This document shows, piece by piece, positions 31,685 through 41,176 of a DNA stretch of 64,000 nucleotides (position 1 is the first letter of the stretch; every line of letters begins with the position of its first letter). A program made the translations under genes and the position numbers. The DNA is from Lentinus brumalis (lineage: Eukaryota; Basidiomycota; Agaricomycetes; Polyporales; Polyporaceae). The notes below the pieces were generated by a model, which saw only the letters and a list, made by a program, of their open reading frames with translations, was not told the DNA's origin and made no database searches. The stretch spans positions 310,001-374,000 of the forward strand of contig MARA01000035.1 of the NCBI GenBank assembly GCA_001792895.1. The letters are read 5' to 3'.

Positions 31685-32495
31685 CTAATCTTGTGCCCGC
31701 CCCAGCCAGGCCGATGCACGGCCGAAAGCCTTCAAACCACGGCCTTCAAGCTTTCTTTGGGGCACGAAGGCTAAGGCTGGAGGACGCGAGTTGCCGCGAA
31801 GTTTGCGTCCCCTTCGAGTGACTCGCTCCTTGTCTTCTCCCGCCATCACATGGCCCATGCTGGGATACGAGACCAAGATCTCCGCGATGAGCGCGTCGAG
31901 GGCGGCGTTGGTCAGAGTGGACACAGGGGCGGTCTGAGTGGTGTGTAGACGGGACGTCGTGCCGTCGGGATTGTGGACCTTCTGAAAAACCGGTGCGCCA
32001 GGTTGAACGAGGCCATGGCGGAGATCCTCGTGGCGGACGTGACGGGCTGAGCACTTAAGGATCTTCGCGATACGACTAGGGCCTCGAAGCTCGAGAGCAT
32101 GTTGCAGGAAGGTAGGGTCGATAGGCTTCGCGGGACGCCCCTTCTTGCCGGTGTGCTCAGTGGTCATGATGGGAAGGGCAGGCTGGTCGGGAGGGTCCAT
32201 GGACTTGTGGCGTGCGTCGTCGAGATCGGTGACTATGTTGACCAAACTCTGTTGGAGGACCCGGTACTCGGCGGGAGGCATTACATGGGCGTTCTGCATG
32301 AGGTCAGACAGAGAAGGCAAAGAGGGAAATGCACATGCGCACCTGCTGAGATGCAGAGCGCAAAGACATCGCCAAGGTGCGAACCTCGGCCAGTCGTTCG
32401 CGGTCTCCAACATACGCACGTAGTGCAGTGTTCACCCGTGTGATGAGTTCCGCGTATGCAGAGCGCAGGTTGTTCAACTGTGCTAGGGGGTCCAT
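31685..32495 (-). pseudogene. N-terminal fragment of an integrase-core-domain transposase
   Basis: Exon 1 is 32343-32495 (MDPLAQLNNLRSAYAELI). A 49-nt intron (32294-32342, GTGCGC...CAG) joins it to exon 2 (32293 down to 31685). Exon 2 carries MPPAEYRVLQQSLVNIVTDL, a KKGRPAKPIDPTFL stretch and a helix-turn-helix-like GPSRIAKILKCSARHVR, then LIAEILVSYPSMGHVMAG. This resembles the N-terminal half of agaricomycete proteins with a DDE integrase core. After MAG the sequence becomes Arg-rich and unrelated and stops, so the catalytic DDE part is absent. The product could at most bind DNA. The left motif array lies beyond the stop codon, as expected for an internal-deletion derivative. Confidence 0.65.
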
Positions 32496-32980
32496 GGCTC
32501 AAGTTGCGACGGGCGGAGACGGGCGGAGAGGGCGAGGACGAATATGTGCGGTGACGGCGGACGCGAGGGTGGCTTACGCTGGAGCTGATCAGTGACAGAC
32601 CTCGGCGGACGCGCAGCTAGGTTGTGTGCTTACCGTAGCGTGCGTGTGGCCAGACACCCACGAGCCACCGCTTGAGAGGAACCCGTGTGTCGGAGAGGAT
32701 AGCGAAGTGGCCTCAGTGAGGAGGAGGCGGCGGGGCAAGAAGTTGAAGATCTGCCCTTTGGCAGCCGTTGGGGCAGGATCTGGCGGCCGACAGCGGAATT
32801 TCCGTCGGTGTCCCGCTCGGGGCCTGGGGGAAGGGTTTGGAGCCATGCCATCATGGCAGTCGGTCATTCGACGTCAGCGGCGCGGTGCCAAGAGTGGCCG
32901 CACGCGTGGCTGGGTGCTCAGGCGGGACAGGGGAGGGCGAAGTCATCCATGGAGCGTCAAAACGGCGCGAAGCGGGTACT

Positions 32981-33360
32981 GCAAGGGCGTGCAAACCCCT
33001 GCAAGTGACGACAGACGGCTGCAAAACGAGAGAATCAGTGCTAGACAACGTAGACGCGAAGATTCAGGAGACATACTGAGGACGGTTGCAATGCTTGTCA
33101 CGGTGCATGCACAAGGGGTGAGCGTGGTTGCATACATCGGCAAAGCTGTGCAACGTGCCGTGTTGACCGTTTTCCCAGCGTCTATACTCGAATGCGCGAG
33201 GAGATCTGCATGGCGCTGCAAACGACGTCAACGTTCTGCATATTGCTGCATCCTAGGTCAAACAGTCAATCACTGGGTGCAAGTCTCCGCATATCTGAGC
33301 AGGTGAGTACATCTACTTGCAAAAGATCTCAAAGGCGCACAAAACTGAGGGTATGTAGCA
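32981..33360 (-). repeat. Right subterminal array, inverted TTTGC (plus-strand GCAAA) motifs
   Basis: GCA cores start at 32981, 32991, 33001, 33021, 33088, 33105, 33109, 33130, 33140, 33150, 33208, 33218, 33238, 33248, 33279, 33289, 33299, 33319, 33337 and 33358. Runs of exact 10-bp and 20-bp spacing recur. The orientation is opposite to the left array, so the motif points inward at both ends. Confidence 0.7.
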
Positions 33361-33562
33361 TTTATTTCCAGGAAACCGCGTCATAAGGCTCGTTCTACGA
33401 GAGGCAGACGGATGGACGAGAACGTCGCGCTGGCATCGCCCGTGTCCCCGGTCCCCGAGGAGTCATCACTTGATGCTCCTCTTCCCACGCCCTAGTCTAG
33501 GGTTGGCGCTTATCCCTTGATGTCTGGGAGGCACAGTATGGTTAAGTTCCACCCATGCACGC

Positions 33563-33940
33563 ATGGAGTCTCCCGACAGGTACTATGTACTCTGGCTGTC
33601 CTTCACCGCGCAATATATTGTTCATCAGACGGGCGTGGGTGCCCTCCCGCTTGAGCCACCGCAGATACCGGTTCCGCGCCCAGAGAACGTGCTCGTCGAG
33701 GAGGAGACCAAGATCGTGCAGGCTCTGTACGAGCGGCAGCAACGGATCCAGGACAGCGTGGGCGTCGTTGCGGGGTTCTTGAGCTTCTCCAGGGCGGGCG
33801 AGCAGCAGGCTTCTGCGACCGGGCGGAGGGCGAAGACTCATGAGTCACAGTTTGGTTCGTCGACATGGCCATGGATGCACAGACTAAGAGTCAGACACAC
33901 CGCAAGACAATCACGATGGGATAACGGCACCGAATCCTAA
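33563..33940 (+). CDS. Hypothetical small protein
   Basis: An uninterrupted frame of 125 codons starts with ATG. It has a hydrophobic N-terminal stretch (YYVLWLSFTAQYIVHQ), a Pro-rich segment (LEPPQIPVPRP), then an amphipathic helix rich in Glu and Gln (VEEETKIVQALYERQQ). No family recognised. About 75 bp around the start is repeated in diverged form at 36801-36862, downstream of the first CE9-like gene, so at least the 5' part belongs to a duplicated segment. Its real end and possible introns are unclear. Confidence 0.35.
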   Translation: MESPDRYYVLWLSFTAQYIVHQTGVGALPLEPPQIPVPRPENVLVEEETKIVQALYERQQRIQDSVGVVAGFLSFSRAGEQQASATGRRAKTHESQFGSSTWPWMHRLRVRHTARQSRWDNGTES

Positions 33941-33981
33941 TCGTACACCGGTCTTCTGGTGGTTCATCCTCAGGCTCCTCG

Positions 33982-36333
33982 TCATTGCGTTGCACTGCCT
34001 TGTCCCCCCGCGGCCTCACGTGCGGCCTCCCGAAGCCCCTCAATCCACCGTGGGTACATCTCGTCGAATGGCGCGGCGTCCGCTGAGCGTACGAATACTG
34101 CCGACCTCATGACAAGCGGGTTCGTCGATACCTCGACCTCCTGGTACATGTTTTGCAAGAAGTTGAATGTCATGACCGCACACATCGTGAGAGCGGCGTC
34201 TCCTTCGAGGTAGGCCAGGAGATGCGACATTGACCGCTCTGGTCCCGTGGAGAACAATGTCGCCCGGTCGCCAAGCAGTCCGGCGACGTCTCTCGCGGAG
34301 AAGAACTCCTTAAACTCTGCCAGGAGTGACGCGCTCGCTCCCTGCGGATCCTCCGACGCGTGTCTATACAGGCTGTAGAGGATCACGTACCCGAACGACT
34401 CTGCGTCATGAGCGAAGGTGCGCGTGATCTTCAAATCACTCCGAAGAGCCCGGAGGAGGGCGGCCGCCATGAACACAGTGGTACCCTGCGAAGTAGTCAT
34501 CAGGCAGCTGCTCGCGACGTTGTGAATAGCTGCTTACCGTGATGCCGTCGCCAGGCTCCTTGTCCGGATTTATAACGGGCACGTCCTGGAACTGACAGTG
34601 CTTTCCCTGCGAAGACGCCTCCGAGAAGGCGTGTCCAGGGACGAGGACAGGCTGAGACACTGCGTGGGTCGGAGGTTCAGCGAAAGAGGCGAACTCGAAG
34701 TCGATGAGGAAGCCTTCGTTAGTACCCAGTTCCGTCTCCTCGATCCATTCGCGGACAGTCCTAGTTTGTTGTCCCGTCGTCTGCTCGTCCATCTTCACCA
34801 CATACTGGGAGTGGTATAGCGGGAGGACCTTGATGAAGACGTTACCCGCGCTGATGTCACGATGGAGGATCTTATGTCGACTGAGTTCTTCGCTCGCTGA
34901 GGCATCTCGGTTCAATACCCTCTCTGCACAACGACGCTTCAGACGTACCTGCTAGGGCGCTCAAGATTGCGCCGATGAACTGTGACGGGCTCCGGTACCT
35001 CCAGATCGGCTTCCCAAACTCTTTCAGGGCGACGCGATGAAGAACGGCGTCGACAAAGGCGGGCGGAGAGAGACCCCTCCGCAAGTGGGCCACGGTCGCA
35101 CGCTGACCAGGCTCGTAGTACACATCGCCTCCGGCAGCATGGGCGGTAGTGATACCCTTGAAGACAGCATCTCCCAAGGTCGCCTTAGTCTTGTCGTAGA
35201 TCTCGATCTCGCCGCGACGACTCGCAGGACGCCAAGAATTCTTCAGAATCTGAGGCACGGCATCGGATCCGCTCACGGCTCGCCATACGGAGGTGCCGCG
35301 CCCGAAAAGCGAATGGGAGGACCACATTGGGAGCCCGAACGTTTTCCAGGTCGCAGCAGTGGGGTGAAGCGACATCTTGACCAGGAAACGAGGGTACTCG
35401 AGGTCGTAGTATGTGTGATTGGGGAGGAGAGTGACCGTGGGGTCATGTCCGAGGTCGACCGGCGACATGTCCCAAGTCAGCCTGAGGATGATCGCCACCA
35501 TGTCGCGAATGCCCGAGTCGCTGAACATGTCGAATTCAAGACTGAGGAGGATGCCGCGACGGTCGAACATACCCACGCAGAGGGAGAGTCCGTCACGAAG
35601 ACGCCGTAGACGTGCAATTGGAAAGGTCGAGAGGAGAGGATGGCCCGTGCGTAGTCGGCGCCCTGGGCTAGAGTGTCATTCACAGACAAATCCCTTGATG
35701 GAATAGGACTGTCCGCCGGGCTGGACTTGACCTCTAGGAAGGCAGGACACTGCCTCCACCTGGGCGGTTTCGTTGCAATGTCGTACACATCGGTGACTGT
35801 TCCGGGAGAACGCGGAGGAGGTACCTCTACGATCGGAAAGTCGGGACTCGTAGGGAACGACCCGGGGACAAGGGGATCGTCGGCTAGGAGAGACCTGGAT
35901 GAGAACAAGAGAAGCTGCCGGAAGTATGGCCGCTGGCGACCCGCGCTGGCGCAGGTTGCTTCGATCGTGAGGAAGATCTGATACTTGAAGCACAGAAAAA
36001 AATGGTCAGCTCCCACCTCACTAGCGATAAAAACTGAAGTCGAGCGTACGAGGTGAGGGTACATGTCTTTCTCGCAGGTGTCCTTGTCACCTCCGGCCTT
36101 CGCCTGAGCGACAATCTGGCGTAGCTTGGAGATGTTAGCGGCGCACTTCGTCCAGAGGGCGTCGACAATACGGGTGATAATGACCCCGTCGTTCGAGACG
36201 GCACCAGGCGCAGAAGGGACGAGGAGCCGATCAAGCACCTCGCGTTGGTTGTAGAGCACCCTGTCGAGAGCTGCCTTCTGCAAGTCGGCTCGGATACCAC
36301 TAGTTTCTGTGCTTGTCGCAGCCCAAGTATCAA
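33982..36333 (-). CDS. FunK1-type fungal protein kinase (one frameshift, 5' end unresolved)
   Basis: In order on the minus strand: a helical N-terminus (AALDRVLYNQREVLDRLL), PAFLEVKSS as in FunK1 kinases, GMFDRRGILLSLEFD, then after an intron (34887-34948) ELSRHKILHRDISAGNV with the catalytic HRD loop, LIDFEFA in place of DFG, and after an intron (34486-34537) GTTVFMAAALL and HDAESFGYVILY near the end. FunK1 kinases are a basidiomycete-expanded family whose substrates are mostly unknown. The frame changes between VYGVFVTD and LCVGMFDRRG near 35600. One added C would restore it, and no intron fits there. The first exon is not settled; the frame is open up to an acceptor near 36333. It is a normal gene with a one-base assembly error or a young pseudogene. 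Confidence 0.7.
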
Positions 36334-36889
36334 TCTGAGGGGCTCTAGCTTAAGACGGAGATGTCAGGTCAGGAAAACATGACATGTGATGAGGAGACGA
36401 ACCGATGAATGGTGACGGATCTGTCGGCCACTCCATGCTCTAAGTATACAATGCTGAGCACCAGCGCCTTCTTCTTTCGATGCAATGAACGAACGGATGT
36501 CTGAGGGTTTGCCATGACTATGAGCCAAGATTGACGAGATAGCTGAATGTTCGCACCTCATACTCCGTCGTGGCGGCGCAGTGAGGAGACGGGCGCTAAC
36601 AAGTCGCGAAGTTTGGTTCAGAGGCGCTCACAGATTTGCGCGAGCCTCAACTTGAGTCGGCTTCCGCGCACCGTACACCAGAAGCCTGCATGTGTAACTA
36701 CGTACTTGAGTCCGTATGCATCCCACGAAGGTGCTCCCCATATGACCTCTCCTAGTTGGCATTGATTGGAACGCTCCCTGCAGAATTGTGTTCAAGCCCC
36801 AATGTACGCATGGAGTCTGCCAACAGATACTCTGGCTGTCTTTCACCGCGCGATACATAACTGCTCACCACGCTTCATGCTCACATGCT
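36334..36889. other. Intergenic, holds a short repeated segment
   Basis: This lies upstream of the FunK1-type gene and downstream of the first CE9-like gene (both minus strand). A possible first FunK1 exon (minus strand ATG near 36500) is in it, but I could not join it in phase. 36801-36862 resembles 33553-33629. Confidence 0.35.
36801..36862 (+). repeat. Diverged copy of the 33553-33629 segment
   Basis: The two share GCATGGAGTCT, ACTCTGGCTGTC and TTCACCGCGC in the same order with a few substitutions and a short gap. They lie about 3.2 kb apart in the same orientation. The 36801 copy is 28 bp beyond the stop codon of the first CE9-like gene. Confidence 0.7.
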
Positions 36890-39800
36890 CTACAGTAGGT
36901 CCACGACGCTGCGCCGGGGCGACACCACCCCGACGACCTTCCCGTAATCCAAGAAGTCTCCCCCGCGCGTGGCGACAAGCTCTGCGTCGTCCGCACTCCT
37001 CTCGATACCAAGCAACTTCTCGACATTCGTCGACGCGAGCGCGATGGCCTGCTCCTTCGAGATGAGTCCATCCGACTCTATGGCAGCCTGCCGGACCCAT
37101 CGTCCAGCGTCAGTACACGATGCCCCAGCCACACCGAGAAGTCGGAGGAGACATACCCATGCAACGTCAAAGCGCGTGTTGCGTGCGCGTTCCGCGATGT
37201 CTGTGCCAATGCCGACAGTGACGTTGTGATCGAGCAGCGCAACGACCTGGCTCTTCTCCGACAGCGGAAGACCCGGAAGACTGGCGTTGCGTCAGACGAG
37301 CATGGTCCAGAGCAAGGTATAGAACTTACATCCTACGGGCCTCCCACTCCTTCGGGAACGGTCTCAGCTGCTTGAAAATGACGCCAATCCCAGCCTCTCC
37401 GATTTGTTTGGCAAGCAGGTGTGCCTCACGTCCGCCTACGAGAGTGAACTTCAAAGGCTTCTCGAGCGCGAGGGTCTCCTCGACCTCGGACTTCAACGAT
37501 ATGAGCGTAGCGATGATGTCCGCGCTCTCCGCGTTGATGACGATTGGCGATTCGCCCTTGGCACGCACCCGTAAGCATCAACTGAGCGCAAAGGTTCTGA
37601 CAGACACGCAGAACGTACCTTGCGGATCTTCTCGAACCACTTTCCGGACTCGCCGTCCGTCTGGTTGAGCAGCAAGTGTCGCAGAGCAGCGATCTGCGTG
37701 CTGACGCTGGGTGTGCTCACAGGGTGAATCGAGACGTGCACCGCACCCGCGCTCTGCACGATTGCACCGTCGTCGAGCTTATGCTTCGCCCCGGTGGCGA
37801 ACGCGGTGTTCAAGCCTGCGAGGAAGCCGCTTGTGCTGGGCGCTACGATAGCGGCGGTGACACCAGCCCGGTAAGCCAATCTGTAATCCCAAAGTTGAAG
37901 TTGTCAGCTGGTACTCTCTCAGGTACTCGTGGGGTAGCGCGAAGACGTACAATGCATGGCGAGTACTGAACTGAAGCCCGTCGACAGCGCGTATGAGCGC
38001 ATTGCTGCCACCTGCGAGGCCTGGAATAGTGGATGACAATGAGTCCTCGACATTTCCATCCTGCGTCGACGTCTCGCTGAATATCTCGCCCAGACCCAGA
38101 GGCGAGCCAACAGTAGTGAGGCCGGGAGAAATGGAGCCGCCTTCAAGGTTGACGATGTCGTAAGTAACTGCGCTTCCAGACATGACGGAACGAACACATT
38201 GGCTCTCCGGCGAGTCCACGCAGACGAGCTTGCCACCTTGCACAACGGCGAAGAGGGTACCGGCTCCCTGGACAGACGCGAGCTCGCTGACCCCGTGAGG
38301 ACTGTCTGCAGAGCGCACAATAACACTACTGACGTTGGCGAAGACGACGGTGTTCGAGACGGACTTCTTCGGCTCGAGGGGAGGCAGACCGTCATACTCG
38401 AGGGTCTCCTTGGCTTCCTCGTCGAAGTCCGGGACTTTGGGGACGTGCTGGAGGACCGCAGGCTTCGTGATAGTGTGAGGGCTCGAGAGCTGAGGGATAC
38501 CATCAATCCAGACTTGCTGGGGCGTCGCACCCAGCGCAAGCGGATGGCTATCCCATAGGACGACGTCTTATGAGAACATCAGGTCAGTATCGCTGGCGAT
38601 CAGGAAGCGAGGTAAGCGAGTCCATACCAGCATCGTGACCTGGGAAGGCGCATTAGCACCAGAAACGTGACGTGAGCTTTGACATCCGTACCTTCCTTGA
38701 CATACCCAACCCGGTGGTCCAGGCCGAGCACTCCTGCAGGAGTGGTGGTGATCGCGGCGAGAGCGAGATTGTGCGGGAGCCCGTAGTAGTACGCCTGCTG
38801 CGCCTCTCCGAGGAGGAAGCGAGAGTCCAACACAGGGTGATCCGACTGACGAGTTCCAAGTGAGTGACAGAACGCCTGTCTTTGCTAGACCGTACATACC
38901 TTCATGACGACCCGGATCCCGTTCTCCGCTAGGATCCTTGGAGCGAACTCCGAGCCTCGGAATGACTCCCGCTTGTATCGTGCCTTCGTGGCAAAGAGCG
39001 CTGCAGCGGGAGCACCACCTTGTGATCCGCTGCTATAAGCAGCGAACATCGCGATGAAGCCGTACACTAACCATACGCCGACTTCAGTGTGTCTGGCACC
39101 AGGTATGTCTCATGCGCGTGGTGGAACGCGGCGATCCGGAACTGGAACTCGTTTGTGACCTGGCTCTGGAAGTCAGGTTCCACCGCGACGCACGAGAGGC
39201 CGCAGGTACCCACCCGCACGAGGTCGTCCAAGTCAACGGTTTCATAGCAGTGGGTATGTACCTTCACACGACCTCGGAGGACATCGACGAGTGCCTCCCA
39301 CTGGAGGTCTTCCGGGTAGTCCCCGAGACCAGTCCAGTCGCCTCGTGTGGCCTTGGCGCAGTAGTCGTCCTGCGCTACCTTGAGCTTCCGCGCATGCTCG
39401 TAGGCTTCACGGAACGCCCATAAGATGTCCATGCGCGTCGAAGAGTACACCCTGTCTGCAAATAAAACGTCAGGTCTGTGCCAGCTCTCACACTCAAATC
39501 TCGTCCAACTCACCTGGGTTCTCTCCGCATGCATGTCTCACGACAGAACTAGATCAATGCACACGCTTGGGGATAGAAGGTAGATACACACTTCATCTGC
39601 CGGAAGCGAAAGTTCACGGTTGGGTCGTAGACACTGCTGTTCTTCTCGTACGGGTTCTCGAGCAGCATTCCAGTGGGTGCACGGTCCGCAGTCGGGCGTA
39701 GCTTGATAACTGCTCCTTGACCTCCGATCGCATTGGCAGAGCCCGGAAGTACGAGAGAGGTCTAGCAACACAATTTGTCAATATTTGACAAGGACTGTTG

Positions 39801-40671
39801 AGATGTCGGACTGACAGTTACGCCACCGGAGACGCTGAGCTTGTAGGCCTCATCTCGCGTGTTCAGCCCGTCAAGAGCACGAAGCCACTGTGGAGTCGAC
39901 GTGAGTGAGCGGACGCTGAAAAAACTTGTTCGAGATACTTACCGGCAGGACTGGCCCCTTGCGCGAATTCGTATCACTGGCTCCACGGAGCTCGGGAACG
40001 TTGTCAACGCCTCTGGGAGACCTCGATTAAAATAGCGTCAGTCATAACCCAGTCGGACTCACAAGTGACTGTGCAAGTCGACGATCCTGAGAGCGGCCTG
40101 TCAGTCCAACTCTGAATCCCACGCGAACACTGCACTTGACTTACCCTGGCGAAACCCACTGTCCCTTCGCGTCGACGCGTGTGATGTCTGCGTAACGGGC
40201 CAGTACATCGCTGTCAACATCACCGACGCGTTGGATGATGCCACCGTCGAGGAGTATGTCGGAATTGATGACCTCGAGACCGTCAGCTCCTCCTGTCCAT
40301 ATGGTCGCGTTCTGCAGGTAACGAGTGAGCACTATGGGGTTCAACTTGAACGCGTTGCCACGTACCGTTATCAGAGTGGCTTTAGTTCCCGGAACAAAAC
40401 GATCTGACTTTGTCCTGCTGTTGAAGCTGGGCGAGGGCCCGGGCGGCACCTCAAGCAAGCGACACTTGGTTAGGGCCTCCTCCGCGTGCAAAGGAATGTT
40501 GACCGCAGCATCTGAATGTTCGCCGGCGAGGTTAGAAACAACCCGCGCAGATTGCACGGCCGCGAGTACAAAGAATGCTGATAAGAGAACTCGAGTGCGA
40601 CTGTGCCACGAGACGGCCCGCTGAGCGGGGGTCGTTTCGAGAGGGACCGGGGGCGTCTTGTCGTGGTTCAT
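36890..40671 (-). CDS. Membrane-anchored amidohydrolase, CE9-type (copy 1)
   Basis: The start ATG is at 40671. An N-terminal cytoplasmic tail is followed by one hydrophobic segment (LLSAFFVLAAVQSARVV), so it is a type II membrane or secretory-pathway protein. Then come NATIWTGG, DILLDGGII, GIVDLHSHL (the metal-binding HxH of the amidohydrolase superfamily), NTRDEAYKLS, VLPGSANAIGGQ, VKVHTHCYETVD, AAFHHAHETYL, KSDHPV and VVLWDSHPLALG. More than a dozen exons are separated by introns of about 50-65 bp, including a 12-nt microexon (near 38628) encoding part of GHDAD. All junctions I checked keep the frame. This family is often labelled carbohydrate esterase 9, but its substrate in fungi is not established to my knowledge. 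It is transcribed divergently from copy 2 across about 500 bp. Confidence 0.85.
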
Positions 40672-41176
40672 GGATGGCCAAGGTCAAGGTCAAGACACAC
40701 GCCCAGCCCTCGTGAAGCTAAGCACATAAGCAGCATTCGCTTCGCGTGTGCACATTGCGCGATTGTAGAGTGCGTGAGATGGTGCAAGCAGCTGTGGCGG
40801 CGGAAGGAAGGACACTCGCGCGGCCGTTGCGGCATCCACGTGGTCATAGGACGGACGCGCCCACGTTGTGAGTTCGTATATTGAGTAACAGTTCGCCGCC
40901 CCTCGAGTTCTTCAGAAGTTCAAGTTCGATATACTCATACGCTGCCATACATTACTTGCTACACAGCTCCCTATCCGCTTGATTGCTCAAGAATTCACTG
41001 GATACTCTGCTGCCAACCTGATTGAGAGAGTCAGTAAGTCGGACAGACGCGCTTGCAAGTTGCCATCAGTGCGTAGTCCTCCCACGCCGGTAAGCACATT
41101 CCCACTGTGAGGAAACTGAGGATAGCTGCTTGATTCTGTAGAGCTTGAACGTACCAACCTACATGTGAACCACATC
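40672..41176. promoter_or_regulatory. Divergent intergenic region between CE9-like copies 1 and 2
   Basis: This 505-bp region separates the start codons of two head-to-head paralogues, so it must contain both promoters. I see no clear TATA box. The location alone supports a shared regulatory role. Confidence 0.5.

Larger units (their letters stand above)
31248..33385 (-). mobile_element. 2.1-kb integrase-core DNA transposon derivative with phased subterminal motifs
   Basis: The left end starts TATGACGAG (31248) and the right end, read on the minus strand from 33385, starts TATGACGCG. Further in, GGAAA-ATAAATG occurs on both sides. The element is flanked by the direct repeat AGGCTC (31242-31247 and 33386-33391). 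Both ends carry arrays of TTTGC motifs in inverted orientation at about 10-bp steps. The only gene is a truncated integrase-core protein on the minus strand. Cut ends with a short fixed duplication fit a retroviral-integrase-type transposase, but the catalytic domain is missing, so this copy would be non-autonomous. I cannot name an established family for it. Confidence 0.75.

Noticed and set aside
32626..33306. 226-codon open frame on the plus strand
   Set aside because: It lies across the promoter side and motif array of the 2.1-kb element; very Arg-rich with no family features, so explained by the repeated GCAA motifs.
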